A DNA stretch of 64,000 nucleotides from Lewinellaceae bacterium. GTDB lineage: Bacteria > Bacteroidota > Bacteroidia > Chitinophagales > Saprospiraceae. Position numbers and translations under genes: made by a program. The DNA is taken from NCBI GenBank assembly GCA_020636405.1, contig JACJXW010000005.1, positions 248,001-312,000 of the forward strand. The letters are read 5' to 3'. The notes beneath the pieces are model-generated. The model saw nothing but the letters and a program-made list of their open reading frames with translations, had not been told where the DNA came from and ran no database searches. Shown here in pieces: positions 24,821 to 34,525 of this stretch; positions within the stretch are counted from its first letter, which is position 1, and each line of letters begins with the position of its first letter.

Positions 24821-26557
24821 ATGTTGAGGGCCATGCTCATTTTTGCGGTTGTTATGGCGGCTCCCCAGCTCATGCCGGGCCAGTCAGGGGTATCTTTTGA
24901 GGCGACTTCTGATGCCCGGCAAGCCGTTTTGGACAGTTATTTCGATATAACATTCACGCTGAAGAATGCCGATGGGGATAATTTCACCCCGCCGTCCTTT
25001 AAAGATTTTATCGTCGTTTCGGGCCCCAACCGCTCTGTGAAGACGTCCATCATCAACGGGCAGGTGAGCAAGGAAGAAGGATTCATTTATACCCTGAAGC
25101 CGCAGCGGCTTGGCCGGCTGGTGATTGGCAGTGCCACCATTCGGGTGAAAGGCCGGACACTCCGGTCCAATCCCATCACCATTGAAGTGGTTCAAAGCCG
25201 TCCGGGCGCCAGTGAAGAGGCCTTCATCCGCGCGGAGGCAAGTACCACTGAGGCTCGGGTTGGACAACAGGTCATCCTCGATTATAAGCTCTACACCACC
25301 GTCGATGTGGGGAGCCTCAACATCCTTTCAGAATCGGACTATCAGGGGTTTTTTGCCCGCGACATCCGCCGGTACGATGGCCGCATCATTCGCGAGGTGG
25401 TTAAGGGCAAGCAGTATGCCACCAAACTTCTGAAAAGGGTAGCCCTCTTCCCGCAGCAGGCCGGCCAACTGGCCATTGCGCCTATGGAAGTTCAGCTGGG
25501 TATCATCAAGGAAGATGGCCGCCGCCGGAACCTGTTCTACACACCGGAAGTAAGGACGGTTGCGGTCAGGACGGAGCCATTGTCCATCGAGGTGACGCCC
25601 TTGCCGGCTCCTATTCCGGCTTCTTTTTCCGGAGCCGTCGGAAATTTCAGTATGGAGTCGGCCCTTAGCCGGGCTACTGTCACTACCGATGACGCCCTTA
25701 CCCTGATCCTCACCATTAATGGTAGCGGAGATATCAAAAGGGTGCAGGCCCCGGGGCTGAAGATGCCCGATAGTTTTGAGTTGTATGAACCGAAGGTGAG
25801 AGAGGAAGCTTCCTATGAAAGCACCGGTGGTATTACCGGCAAGAAATCCTTCGAGTACCTGATGCTGCCCAAGGAGCCCGGAGTATTCCAACTGCGCCCG
25901 GCATTTACGTATTTCGACCCGGATAGTGCCCGCTATATTACCATCGATGAAACGGTATACGACATTACTGTGCGCCCCGGCACAGGCCGTGGCCAGGCCC
26001 GAATTCAAGGTGAGGAAGGGGACTTAGAGGAAAGCGGTGATATCCATTTTCTGATGACGAGCCCTGGTTTACAACTTCGGCGGCCGCCGTTCCTGGGCTC
26101 TGCGTTGTTCTGGCTGCTGGCCCTGCTGCCGGGACTGGCATTGGGTGCCATTGTCTTTTTCAGACGCTGGCGGGTGCGCCAGGCAAATATCGACCCCACT
26201 ATGTTGCGCAGCCGGCATGCCCGGAAAGTAGCCCAGCAACGGCTGGCCACGGCCCGGCAGCATCTCAACGCTGGCCACACGCGCGCCTTCTACGACGAAG
26301 TATCAAAGGCCATGCTGGGTTACGCTTGCGATAAGCTTCACATTCCCCGTTCTTCCCTTTCCAAAGCCAGCCTTCAGCGACAACTCGAACAGCTGAAACT
26401 CGACAAGGAGGCCATAACCAGGTTCCTATCGGTCATTCAAACCTGTGAAATGGCGCTCTTCGCCGGAAAAGATGATGCTGCGGCCATGCAGGATACTTAC
26501 CAGAATGCCATTCAGGTTGTCGCTGATATGGAAGGGCAGTTATCCGGGAATCCATGA
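24821..26557 (+). CDS. batD: BatD, multi-domain membrane protein
   Basis: The 578-residue protein starts at MLRAMLIFAVVMAAPQLMPGQ, a signal peptide. It has several repeated BatD Ig-like domains (first around residues 25-115), then a membrane helix near residue 430 (FLGSALFWLLALLPGLALGAI) and a cytoplasmic helical C-terminal region. BatD belongs to the aerotolerance complex. The ATG at 24821 was chosen because the frame upstream to 24698 overlaps the previous gene in another reading frame and is not protein-like. It is the last gene of the operon and ends 3 bases before the stop codon of the convergent thioredoxin gene. Confidence 0.85.
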   Translation: MLRAMLIFAVVMAAPQLMPGQSGVSFEATSDARQAVLDSYFDITFTLKNADGDNFTPPSFKDFIVVSGPNRSVKTSIINGQVSKEEGFIYTLKPQRLGRLVIGSATIRVKGRTLRSNPITIEVVQSRPGASEEAFIRAEASTTEARVGQQVILDYKLYTTVDVGSLNILSESDYQGFFARDIRRYDGRIIREVVKGKQYATKLLKRVALFPQQAGQLAIAPMEVQLGIIKEDGRRRNLFYTPEVRTVAVRTEPLSIEVTPLPAPIPASFSGAVGNFSMESALSRATVTTDDALTLILTINGSGDIKRVQAPGLKMPDSFELYEPKVREEASYESTGGITGKKSFEYLMLPKEPGVFQLRPAFTYFDPDSARYITIDETVYDITVRPGTGRGQARIQGEEGDLEESGDIHFLMTSPGLQLRRPPFLGSALFWLLALLPGLALGAIVFFRRWRVRQANIDPTMLRSRHARKVAQQRLATARQHLNAGHTRAFYDEVSKAMLGYACDKLHIPRSSLSKASLQRQLEQLKLDKEAITRFLSVIQTCEMALFAGKDDAAAMQDTYQNAIQVVADMEGQLSGNP

Positions 26558-26560
26558 CTC

Positions 26561-27895
26561 TTAGTCAAAAAGCTCTTCCAGTTTGCGTTCGAGCGCTTCG
26601 CCGCGCAGGTTGCGGGCCAGAATGCGCCCCTCCTGGTCGACCAGAATGGTGTGGGGAATGGAACGTACGCCGTAAGACTGTGCCACCTCGTTGCTCCAGC
26701 CTTTGAGGTCGCTGACGTGGTGCCATGTCAGCCCGTCCTGTTCGATAGCCTGTAACCAGCGGTCGTGGGTTTTGTCGAGGCTGACGCCCAGGATGTCGAA
26801 TCCTTTGTCTTTATACTTGTTGTACATGCGTACTACGTTGGGGTTCTCCCGGCGGCAGGGGCCGCACCAACTGGCCCAGAAGTCAACCAGCACTATTTTG
26901 CCACGCAGGTCACTGAGGCTCATTTCTCCTCCCTCCGGGGTACTTTGGGTGAAGTCGGGCGCCTGCCCGCCTACAACAAAGCTCTTCATCTGTGCGATCT
27001 GGGCCTGCATATTGGCGGCAGCTGAAGGGTCGCTGTCCTTAAAGGCATCAACAAACTGTTGGCCGAAGTAGACGAAATTGCTGTTGCTCTTCTGCTTCAA
27101 AGTGGCGATCACGCCGGAAAGCGCCAGCTTGTGGGTTAGGCCGCCTCGCTCCATCTTTGCCAGCGCACCGTCGAGGTAGGCGCGTTGCTGCTCCTCGGGA
27201 AGTCCCACGCTGATGATGGTGGTGGTGTAGGAACGGAAGCTCTCGAAGGTCCAGGGCAGGTATTGGTAAGCAGGGTCTTCGAAATTGACGAAATGAAAGT
27301 ATTCCTTTGCGAAGTAATCGATCTCATTCTCGTAGTTGCCGCCGTTGTGCTGGTAGCTCAGGAAGGTATTGATGGCTGCGACTTTGCCCAGCAGCGGGTC
27401 CTGCTTTTCCATGGTTTCCAGCAACGCCAGCTTTTCCTCATCCAGCGCTTTGAGCTGGGCGGCGGCCTTTTCCTGTCCTTCACCGGCAGCCATCTGGTGC
27501 TGGCGGTTCAAGGTACTGTGGCGCGACTGAAGGTCATTCAGTTTCTGTTTCAGCTGGGTATACGCTTCATTGACCGGGGATTCAATGATGGCCCCGCGAA
27601 AGTTTCTGCAATCACCCTTGAGTACCACCAACTCTTCTTCGCCGAGAATAACCGGCACAAGATTCTGGGTATTGGACCCCACGTAATAAAAGCGATTCCC
27701 GGATGCGGGCAACTGAAACTCGTAGGTTCCTTCTTCTATTTTCACGGGTTGGCGGACCGGAAAGAAGGAACCGCCATCAAACTCAAATACGGAGGGGCTT
27801 TCCACGCATGCCTGCAACTCGCAGCGAAGCTTGGATTGAGCAACTGCATAAATGCCCAGTATACTGAGCATACCTGCCAAAATCAATCTCATCAT
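26561..27895 (-). CDS. TlpA-like thioredoxin-fold protein
   Basis: The 444-residue secreted protein has a signal peptide (MMRLILAGMLSILGIYAVAQ), a DUF4369-like N-terminal region and a C-terminal TlpA/ResA thioredoxin domain from about residue 315 with the redox motif WASWCGPCRREN and cis-Pro region IPHTILVDQEG. Such proteins reduce cytochrome c or other periplasmic disulfides. It is convergent with batD (3 bases apart). A role in envelope redox balance next to the Bat operon is attractive but inferred. Confidence 0.85.
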   Translation of the reverse strand: MMRLILAGMLSILGIYAVAQSKLRCELQACVESPSVFEFDGGSFFPVRQPVKIEEGTYEFQLPASGNRFYYVGSNTQNLVPVILGEEELVVLKGDCRNFRGAIIESPVNEAYTQLKQKLNDLQSRHSTLNRQHQMAAGEGQEKAAAQLKALDEEKLALLETMEKQDPLLGKVAAINTFLSYQHNGGNYENEIDYFAKEYFHFVNFEDPAYQYLPWTFESFRSYTTTIISVGLPEEQQRAYLDGALAKMERGGLTHKLALSGVIATLKQKSNSNFVYFGQQFVDAFKDSDPSAAANMQAQIAQMKSFVVGGQAPDFTQSTPEGGEMSLSDLRGKIVLVDFWASWCGPCRRENPNVVRMYNKYKDKGFDILGVSLDKTHDRWLQAIEQDGLTWHHVSDLKGWSNEVAQSYGVRSIPHTILVDQEGRILARNLRGEALERKLEELFD

Positions 27896-28187
27896 GGACT
27901 TTTTTTTTTATGGCTGTTAAGGCGGGCAGCCCGCTTGCGGAGCTGCTCCCTGATGGGCTGGTTCTTCGTGAAAAACGGAGCTGAAAAACTCCGGAGCCAA
28001 AAATAAGGGTATTTACGAGGATGTGAAAATTGTCCGCCAGTTTTCTGTTCAGGCCCCGCCGGCCGGGCCGTCTATCCTCCGGTTGCTTTCGCTTATCGAA
28101 TCAGGGCTCTTTCCTGTCTATGTGGGCCTGAAGAGAACCAACAAATGCGTACCTTACAGGTTGTATAAGAGAACCAAGGATCAAAAC

Positions 28188-28676
28188 ATGGGCTATCGCA
28201 AAGAAATTAATTTTAACAACAACAACCCTTTCAGTTCCATAACCGGTATTCTTCTGGTGGTACTGTTCCTGGTTGTTCTTTATTTTATTGCCCGGGCTAT
28301 TTTTACCATCCTGTATTACCTGTCCCCGGTCATGATCGTGGCGGCCCTCATTGTCGACTATAGGGTGGTGCTGGGGTATTTCAAATGGCTGGGGGGGCTG
28401 CTCAGAGACAACCTGTTGCTGGGTATTGGAGCCATCCTCCTGAGCGTGCTGGGTTTTCCGGTGCTTTCCGCCTTCCTGTTGGGTAAAGCACTGTTTAAGC
28501 GCCAGGTGAAAAAGGCACGGGCGCAGGAGGAAGTCCGGGCGCCGGGCGACGGGGAGTATATTGAATTTGAGGAACTGGAGGACGAGCCGCTGGAACTGCC
28601 CCGTATTCCGAAGCAGGAAAAGCCCCGGGAACAACCGAAAAAAAAGGATAGCCATTACGATGAGTTTTTCGAATAG
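28188..28676 (+). CDS. Small membrane protein, function unknown
   Basis: The 162-residue protein has two or three hydrophobic segments (GILLVVLFLVVLYFIARAIF, SPVMIVAALIVDY, LLLGIGAILLSVLGFPVLSA) and a charged C-terminal tail with acidic EEL and EKPREQPKKK. The start at 28188 (MGYRKEINFNNNNPF) is preferred to the frame start at 28023. It is followed by a glycosyltransferase gene 12 bases later, likely one transcript. I do not recognise the family. Confidence 0.65.
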   Translation: MGYRKEINFNNNNPFSSITGILLVVLFLVVLYFIARAIFTILYYLSPVMIVAALIVDYRVVLGYFKWLGGLLRDNLLLGIGAILLSVLGFPVLSAFLLGKALFKRQVKKARAQEEVRAPGDGEYIEFEELEDEPLELPRIPKQEKPREQPKKKDSHYDEFFE

Positions 28677-28688
28677 AGCCTGTATCCA

Positions 28689-29843
28689 ATGGGGCTGACC
28701 CTCCTTTCCCTTTCTGGCCTGGCCCTGCTGCTGGCCTACGCTGTTATCGTCCAGCGTTGCCTGTCCACCTGGAATGCTATGGCGGAGTGGGAAGTGCCGG
28801 AGGGCTATCAATCCCATACTTTTGTCACCGTCCTGGTACCCGCCCGCAACGAAGCTTCGCGCATCGGCCCTTTGCTGGACAGCCTCTCCCGGCAAAGCTA
28901 CCCGCACAATCAATTTGAGGTGATCGTCATCGATGACTATTCCTCCGACGGCACGGCCTCCCGGGTGGAAGCTTACCCATTGCCGAACCTTCGCCTGTTA
29001 TGCCTGGAAGAGTACCTCGCTCCGGGGGAAGCCGTGTTATCCTATAAGAAAAAAGCTTTGGAGGTAGGGGTGCAGCAGGCCCGGGGAACTCTACTGCTTA
29101 CTACCGATGCCGACTGCGAAGCGCCGCCCCACTGGGTGGCAACCCATGTCGCCTTTCACGAAGCCACTGGTGCCTGGCTTACCGCTGCTCCTGTACTTTT
29201 TCACCGCAGACAAGGCTTGCTGCAACACTTCCAGTCCCTGGACCTTATTGGCATGATGGCGGTTACCGGCGCCGGTATCCACAGTCGTTTTATGTACATG
29301 GCCAACGGAGCCAACCTCGCCTTTACCAAGGCCGTATTCAATGCGGTAGGAGGATATGCCGGCAACGAACAACATGCCTCCGGGGACGATGTTTTCCTCA
29401 TCCAGAAGGTAGCCGCCCGGGCGCCGGAAAAAGTGGCCTTTCTCAAAAGCCGGGAAGCTACGGTGCAAACCCTTCCGTTGTATGGGCTGAAGCGTTTTGT
29501 AAACCAGCGCCTGCGCTGGGGGACGAAAAACAAAAGCTACCAGGACTGGCGTATTGCAGTTGTGCTGGGCTTGGTATTTTTGCTCTGCTGGTTTACCCTG
29601 GCTGCGCTGCTGGCCTTTCCACTGTTTGGGATTTACGGACTGGGCCTGGCCCTGTTCCTCTTTTTGGGAAAAGGCCTGGTTGATTATATTTTTCTCAGCG
29701 CCGCCACTTCTTTTTTTGAACGCCCCTGGTTGCTGCGCCGCTTCTGGTTGATGGAAGGCCTGCACGTAGTGTATATGGCTTTCATCGGCCTGCTTTCTCT
29801 GATTGTGAAGCGTTACGAATGGAAGGGAAGGCAGGTAAGATAA
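28689..29843 (+). CDS. Family 2 glycosyltransferase, membrane-associated
   Basis: The 384-residue protein is a GT2-type glycosyltransferase: VTVLVPARNE start, IDDYSSDG, LLTTDADC (the DxD metal site), a GDD segment in HASGDDVFLI and the QRLRWGTK motif typical of processive enzymes. Membrane segments lie near residues 2-22 and from about 290 onwards. It probably acts on a cell-surface glycan or glycolipid from the inner membrane. Its acceptor is unknown. The two-gene unit with the membrane protein upstream has no obvious known counterpart. Confidence 0.85.
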   Translation: MGLTLLSLSGLALLLAYAVIVQRCLSTWNAMAEWEVPEGYQSHTFVTVLVPARNEASRIGPLLDSLSRQSYPHNQFEVIVIDDYSSDGTASRVEAYPLPNLRLLCLEEYLAPGEAVLSYKKKALEVGVQQARGTLLLTTDADCEAPPHWVATHVAFHEATGAWLTAAPVLFHRRQGLLQHFQSLDLIGMMAVTGAGIHSRFMYMANGANLAFTKAVFNAVGGYAGNEQHASGDDVFLIQKVAARAPEKVAFLKSREATVQTLPLYGLKRFVNQRLRWGTKNKSYQDWRIAVVLGLVFLLCWFTLAALLAFPLFGIYGLGLALFLFLGKGLVDYIFLSAATSFFERPWLLRRFWLMEGLHVVYMAFIGLLSLIVKRYEWKGRQVR

Positions 29844-29859
29844 ACGCGTTTTTGAGGCG

Positions 29860-30663
29860 TTACAACCTGCTCACCGCTTCCATCAGGCGTTCTACCCTGC
29901 TCGCTTCTACCGGCTGTGCCCAATGTCCCTCTTCTTTGAAGGAAGACCCCACGATAACCCCGTCGCAGTGAGGCCAGTATTCCGCAATGTTTTCTGGGCC
30001 GATCCCGGAACCAATGAGGACGGGCAGGTTGGAAGCTGCTTTTGCGTCCCGGGCCTCCTGCACGGAGGCGGCCACCCCTGTTGCGTTGCCGGTGATGATC
30101 AGCCCGTCGCCGCGAAAAAATTCGGCGGCTTTGGCGGTATCCGCCAGGTTTACATCAGAGGTGATGGCATGAGCGCTGTGTTTCTTCTTGATATCGGCCA
30201 GCACCAGGATGTGGCCGGCTCCGATGGCCCGGCGGTAGCGAAGCAGCGTTCCGGCATCGCTCTGTATCAAACCCTCATCGGCAACGTGGGCAAAAGCGAA
30301 ACCCTCGGCACGAATGAATTCCAGGCCGGCGGCCAGGGCAACGGCCAGTGCCTCCCGGTTGGCGCCTGCCAGAACCTGAATGCCACAGGGTAAGGCAACG
30401 GCCCGTTTCACGGCAGTAGCCACCGCCGTCATCGCCGCCGTAATTTCCGGGCCAACCTGCCGCCGTAAATAAGGGGTGTCGTGCATATTTTCTATCATAA
30501 TAGCAGGAAGGCCGCAACGCCGGAACAGCAGGGCTTCCTCCACCGCCTGTTCAACTACGGCTTCGATGTTTCCCCCGTAGGCTGGCGTCCCCGGTAAGGC
30601 TTGGACGTGGATCATCCCGATCACGGGTTTGGCAGTACCGAATACGTTTTGGAATCTGGACAT
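29860..30663 (-). CDS. BtpA/SgcQ family TIM-barrel protein
   Basis: The 267-residue protein matches the BtpA/SgcQ family: IGMIHVQALPGTPAYGG near residue 15, EN-MHDTPYL and KKHSAHAITSDVNLADTAKAA. BtpA was named for a role in photosystem I stability in cyanobacteria, but the broader family is probably a sugar or nucleoside-linked TIM barrel enzyme, seen near sugar uptake or nucleoside genes. The ATG at 30663 is the natural start. It is divergent from psuG (167 bases between the starts), suggesting a joint role in nucleoside or pentose catabolism. Confidence 0.85.
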   Translation of the reverse strand: MSRFQNVFGTAKPVIGMIHVQALPGTPAYGGNIEAVVEQAVEEALLFRRCGLPAIMIENMHDTPYLRRQVGPEITAAMTAVATAVKRAVALPCGIQVLAGANREALAVALAAGLEFIRAEGFAFAHVADEGLIQSDAGTLLRYRRAIGAGHILVLADIKKKHSAHAITSDVNLADTAKAAEFFRGDGLIITGNATGVAASVQEARDAKAASNLPVLIGSGIGPENIAEYWPHCDGVIVGSSFKEEGHWAQPVEASRVERLMEAVSRL

Positions 30664-30830
30664 GATCGTTTTTTTGTCATCCTTGAGCAACCCATTTCGA
30701 TAAATTGCAAATCTCTTGAACTTGAATATAAAATAATCCAACTTGATTTTTAACTTGTAAGCAATCCCGGCTGGAATTCTTTTACAGGAAGGCCAACCTC
30801 GCAAACGACTGTACATACTCCCAAAATACA

Positions 30831-31766
30831 ATGATCAACCATTATCTGGACATTGCCCCCGAAGTAATGGATGCGCTCAACGAAGGGCGTCCTGTCGTTG
30901 CTTTGGAATCTACTATCATTTCTCATGGAATGCCTTATCCGCAAAATGCCGAGACCGCCCTTCGGGTAGAGCAACAGGTTCGCGCAGGTGGGGCCGTTCC
31001 CGCTACCATTGCCATTCTCGGCGGCCGGCTGAAGGCAGGCCTTAGCCCCCGGGATATCGATTACCTGGGTGAGAAAGGCGCCAAAGTGGCCAAGGCAAGC
31101 CGCCGCGACCTGCCCGCCTTGCTGGCTCGCGGCATGGATGGAGCAACGACCGTTGCTTCCACTATGATCATTTCCCGCCTGGCGGGTATCGCCGTGTTCG
31201 CTACCGGCGGGATCGGGGGCGTGCACCGCGGGGGGGCTCAGACCATGGATGTTTCGGCCGACCTGACAGAACTGGCACGTACCAACGTGGCTGTCGTATG
31301 TGCCGGCGCCAAGTCCATCCTCGACCTGGAGCTTACCCTGGAGTACCTGGAAACCTATGGAGTGCCCGTATTGGGCTTTCAAACGGATGAATTCCCCGCC
31401 TTCTACAGCCGCCACAGTGGGCTGTCGGTTGACTTCCGGGTAGAGGCCGCCTCAGAGATCGCCGAAATGATGCAGGCCAAATGGAGCTTAGGCCTGGATG
31501 GCGGCCTGATCGTGGCCAATCCCATCCCCGAGGCTTACGCGATGCCCGCTGATGACATAAAGGCGGCCATCAGCCGCGCCCTTGCCGAAGCGGAGGCCAA
31601 GGGCGTTAAAGGGAAGGCGCTTACCCCGTTCCTGTTGGCAAAGATCGAAGGGCTCACCGAGGGCCGGAGCTTGCAAGCCAACATCCAGCTAGTGCTCAGC
31701 AATGCAGCCCTGGCAGCCAGGCTGGCAGTGGCCTTTGCCGGCCTTCAGGTGAAAAGGGTTTTTTGA
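30831..31766 (+). CDS. psuG: Pseudouridine-5'-phosphate glycosidase
   Basis: The 311-residue protein cleaves pseudouridine 5'-phosphate to uracil and ribose 5-phosphate. Conserved family segments visible are VALESTIISHGMPYPQN, GGIGGVHRGGAQTMDVSADL and VCAGAKSILD, with the usual length of about 305. It is cytosolic. The usual partner PsuK, a pseudouridine kinase, is not encoded nearby; instead a BtpA-family gene is divergent. ATG at 30831 (MINHYLDIAPEV) fits. Pseudouridine salvage is a likely role. Confidence 0.9.
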   Translation: MINHYLDIAPEVMDALNEGRPVVALESTIISHGMPYPQNAETALRVEQQVRAGGAVPATIAILGGRLKAGLSPRDIDYLGEKGAKVAKASRRDLPALLARGMDGATTVASTMIISRLAGIAVFATGGIGGVHRGGAQTMDVSADLTELARTNVAVVCAGAKSILDLELTLEYLETYGVPVLGFQTDEFPAFYSRHSGLSVDFRVEAASEIAEMMQAKWSLGLDGGLIVANPIPEAYAMPADDIKAAISRALAEAEAKGVKGKALTPFLLAKIEGLTEGRSLQANIQLVLSNAALAARLAVAFAGLQVKRVF

Positions 31767-32095
31767 TGGGATAGGGAGCGCATATAGTCTGCCGGGTGAG
31801 GATAAGAAGCTATTCCAGTCAGTACCGGAATCTATACGTTTTCTGTATATGGATCATTTTATCATGTCTTAAGTGAACTAAACCCAAATTTTTTTTCGTT
31901 AGTATCTCAACAATGCACCCCGGCATAGAGAAAACTACTGTAAAGGCCTGAGAAGGCAGCTCCTCCGTTCACGAAAGCAAATTAAGAGAGAACGCCACCT
32001 GAACAACTATGTAGCCTGGTACCGCGATCCGAGCGACGTTTCCTACCTGTGTACCTGTGTTTAACACCATTTTTCCCGTTAAAAAAAACAACCCC
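31767..32095. other. Gene-free stretch upstream of SPOR gene
   Basis: A 329-base gap with an A/T-rich section around 31880-31910 and no good frame or repeat. It may hold the promoter of the SPOR gene, but I see no clear -33/-7 pair. Confidence 0.5.
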
Positions 32096-32908
32096 ATGTC
32101 CACAACCCTGATGATTATCTTAGGCCTCCTGGGCATTACCGTGACTGGTTATTTTTTTGCTCAGTTGGCCAATGCTTTCAACCAACCCAGCCGCAGGCCC
32201 TACAGGAACCTCCAACATCCCCAGGGCTTTGCCCCCAACACTGTCATGTATCAACCGCCATTGCCAGTAGAAGAACCCCGGGAAGCTATTGTGCCTTTCT
32301 GGCCTGTCATGGTCTTAATGGCAATCGCTGCGATCTTCTACCTGGCGAACACGCCCGCTCCGGCCGGGAAGAGCAGCGGGCAGCCTGCCCGCGGCACATC
32401 GTCTGTTACTTCTACATACGATTCTTCCCGGTTTGATTATGCCCCTTCCACCGGGCGGGCATATTACGGCACTAAAGAAAAAGGAACGGTGAAGCGTTAT
32501 CCTGTACCATTGTCTACCCCCCGCACCAGGAAGACGCCGGCGCAGGTTGAAAAACAAACGGTACCGTACCCGGATTCCTACGAAACGAAGAAGGATGCGG
32601 CAGGCAGGCCCTATCAGGCCCCGGATTACGGCAAGGGATTCGGCGTCCAGCTTTTTGCCACAGAGAAGGACTGGTGGGAAGAGGCCCATGTGCTCAGCAT
32701 TCAGAAAAACTACAATGGGCATCAATTGCTGATCGGTACAGGTTATACAGCAGATATGGTGAAAGTCACCAGGTTTATTCTCGGTTCCTTTGACACCAGG
32801 GAAGAAGCTGCCCGTTTTGCCAGGCGTATCGGGAAGGATTTTCCCGGTGCTTTCCCTGCCGACCTGTCAAAACTGGAGCGTGTGGAGCGGTACTGGCCCT
32901 ATCCCTAA
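32096..32908 (+). CDS. Membrane-anchored SPOR-like protein
   Basis: The 270-residue protein has an N-terminal membrane helix (MSTTLMIILGLLGITVTGYFFA), a second helix (FWPVMVLMAIAAIFYLA), a Tyr/Pro/Lys-rich linker and a C-terminal SPOR-like domain (about residues 180-270) with GFGVQLFATEKDW and FILGSFDTREEAARFARRI. SPOR domains bind denuded peptidoglycan glycan strands at division sites. It likely anchors at the inner membrane and reaches the wall. The ATG at 32096 was preferred to an upstream GTG at 32057. Confidence 0.7.
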   Translation: MSTTLMIILGLLGITVTGYFFAQLANAFNQPSRRPYRNLQHPQGFAPNTVMYQPPLPVEEPREAIVPFWPVMVLMAIAAIFYLANTPAPAGKSSGQPARGTSSVTSTYDSSRFDYAPSTGRAYYGTKEKGTVKRYPVPLSTPRTRKTPAQVEKQTVPYPDSYETKKDAAGRPYQAPDYGKGFGVQLFATEKDWWEEAHVLSIQKNYNGHQLLIGTGYTADMVKVTRFILGSFDTREEAARFARRIGKDFPGAFPADLSKLERVERYWPYP

Positions 32909-32944
32909 ATGGACTTTGGGCGTGTCCGCCTTTACCCGGTGGCA

Positions 32945-34525
32945 TCAGAACTCGCTCTTGAAGTGGAACTGTATTTTGGGATGGTTTTCCTGGGCCAGCT
33001 TCAGGCTCCAGGCGGATTCGGCGAGATACACCAACTGGCCGTGCTTATCGCGGGCGATATCTTTCCGGCGGCGGTTCAGGAATTCCTTCAACGCTTTGTC
33101 GTCCTTGCAGCTGATCCAGCAGGCTTTATACAAATTGATGGGCTCGTAAGAACAGCGGGCTCCATACTCATGTTCGAGGCGGTATTGTATAACATCGAAC
33201 TGCAGGGCGCCCACGGTACCAATGATCTTTCTTCCGTTCTCCTCCTTGGTGAACAACTGTGCGACGCCTTCATCCATGAGCTGTTCCAGGCCCTTTTCGA
33301 GCTGTTTATATTTCATGGGGTCGGCGTTGTTGACATAGCGGAACTGTTCGGGAGAGAAACTGGGGATGCCTTTAAAATGGAGGACTTCTCCTTCCGTTAC
33401 CGAATCGCCGATCTTGAAGTTGCCGGAATCGTAAAGGCCGATCACGTCGCCGGGAAAGGCTTCGTCGATCACCATTTTTTTATCGGCCATGAAGCTGGTG
33501 GGGTTGGCGAATTTCATCTTGCGGTTCTGCCGGACGTGCAGGTAGTTGGTATTGCGCTGGAACTTACCGGAGCAGACCCGCAGGAAGGCAATGCGGTCCC
33601 GGTGTTTGGGGTCCATATTGGCGTGGATCTTAAAGACAAAGCCAGCGAATTGATCTTCGGAGGGATTGACCGTCCGTTCTTCGGTAATGCGCGGCAGGGG
33701 CGCAGGTGCGATCTCGACGAAGCAGTCGAGTAGTTCGCGTACGCCGAAGTTGTTGATGGCGCTGCCAAAGAAGACCGGAGATAGTTCTCCATTGAGGTAG
33801 GCCTGATGGTCGAGGGGGGGGTATACTTCTTCGACCATCCGGACTTCTTCGCGTAGTTCCCGGGCTGCGGCTTCTCCAACATGCTTTTCCAGTTCCGGGC
33901 TTTTGAGGTCTGTGATCTCGATGGTATCTTCTTCCATTTGTTTGCCGTGGGGGCGAAAGAGGACCAGTTTCTGTTCGTAAAGGCTGTATACCCCTTTGAA
34001 GCGTTGTCCCATCCCGATGGGCCAGCTCAGCGGGCGGACGTTAAGGCCCAGCTTTTGTTCCAGCTCGTCGAGCAGGTCGAAGCCATCGAGCCCTTCGCGG
34101 TCCAGCTTATTGATGAAGACCATAATGGGCGTTTTCCTCATTCGGCAGACCTCCACCAGTTTTTCTGTTTGCGCTTCCACTCCTTTGGCCACGTCGATTA
34201 CGACGATCACGCTGTCGACGGCCGTGAGGGTGCGATAGGTATCTTCCGCAAAATCCTGGTGGCCCGGGGTGTCGAGGATGTTGATCTTCAGGCCCCGGTA
34301 TTCAAAGGCCATGACCGAGGTGGCGACGGAAATACCCCGTTGGCGTTCAATTTCCATGAAGTCGGAGGTCGCGCTGCGTTTGATCTTGTTGGATTTAACG
34401 GCGCCGGCGACCTGGATAGCACCGCCAAATAACAACAACTTTTCAGTGAGGGTAGTCTTTCCGGCGTCGGGGTGGCTGATGATGCCGAACGTACGCCGTT
34501 TTTGTATTTCCTTCAGAACACTCAT
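32945..34525 (-). CDS. prfC: Peptide chain release factor 3
   Basis: The 526-residue GTPase removes RF1/RF2 from ribosomes. G1 is SHPDAGKTTLTEK, G3 DTPGHQDF, G4 INKLD, and the switch segment ERQRGISV matches RF3, along with the RF3-specific GAVKSNKIKRSATSDF. Length is normal for RF3. It is a single gene on the minus strand, with a normal ATG start. Confidence 0.95.
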   Translation of the reverse strand: MSVLKEIQKRRTFGIISHPDAGKTTLTEKLLLFGGAIQVAGAVKSNKIKRSATSDFMEIERQRGISVATSVMAFEYRGLKINILDTPGHQDFAEDTYRTLTAVDSVIVVIDVAKGVEAQTEKLVEVCRMRKTPIMVFINKLDREGLDGFDLLDELEQKLGLNVRPLSWPIGMGQRFKGVYSLYEQKLVLFRPHGKQMEEDTIEITDLKSPELEKHVGEAAARELREEVRMVEEVYPPLDHQAYLNGELSPVFFGSAINNFGVRELLDCFVEIAPAPLPRITEERTVNPSEDQFAGFVFKIHANMDPKHRDRIAFLRVCSGKFQRNTNYLHVRQNRKMKFANPTSFMADKKMVIDEAFPGDVIGLYDSGNFKIGDSVTEGEVLHFKGIPSFSPEQFRYVNNADPMKYKQLEKGLEQLMDEGVAQLFTKEENGRKIIGTVGALQFDVIQYRLEHEYGARCSYEPINLYKACWISCKDDKALKEFLNRRRKDIARDKHGQLVYLAESAWSLKLAQENHPKIQFHFKSEF

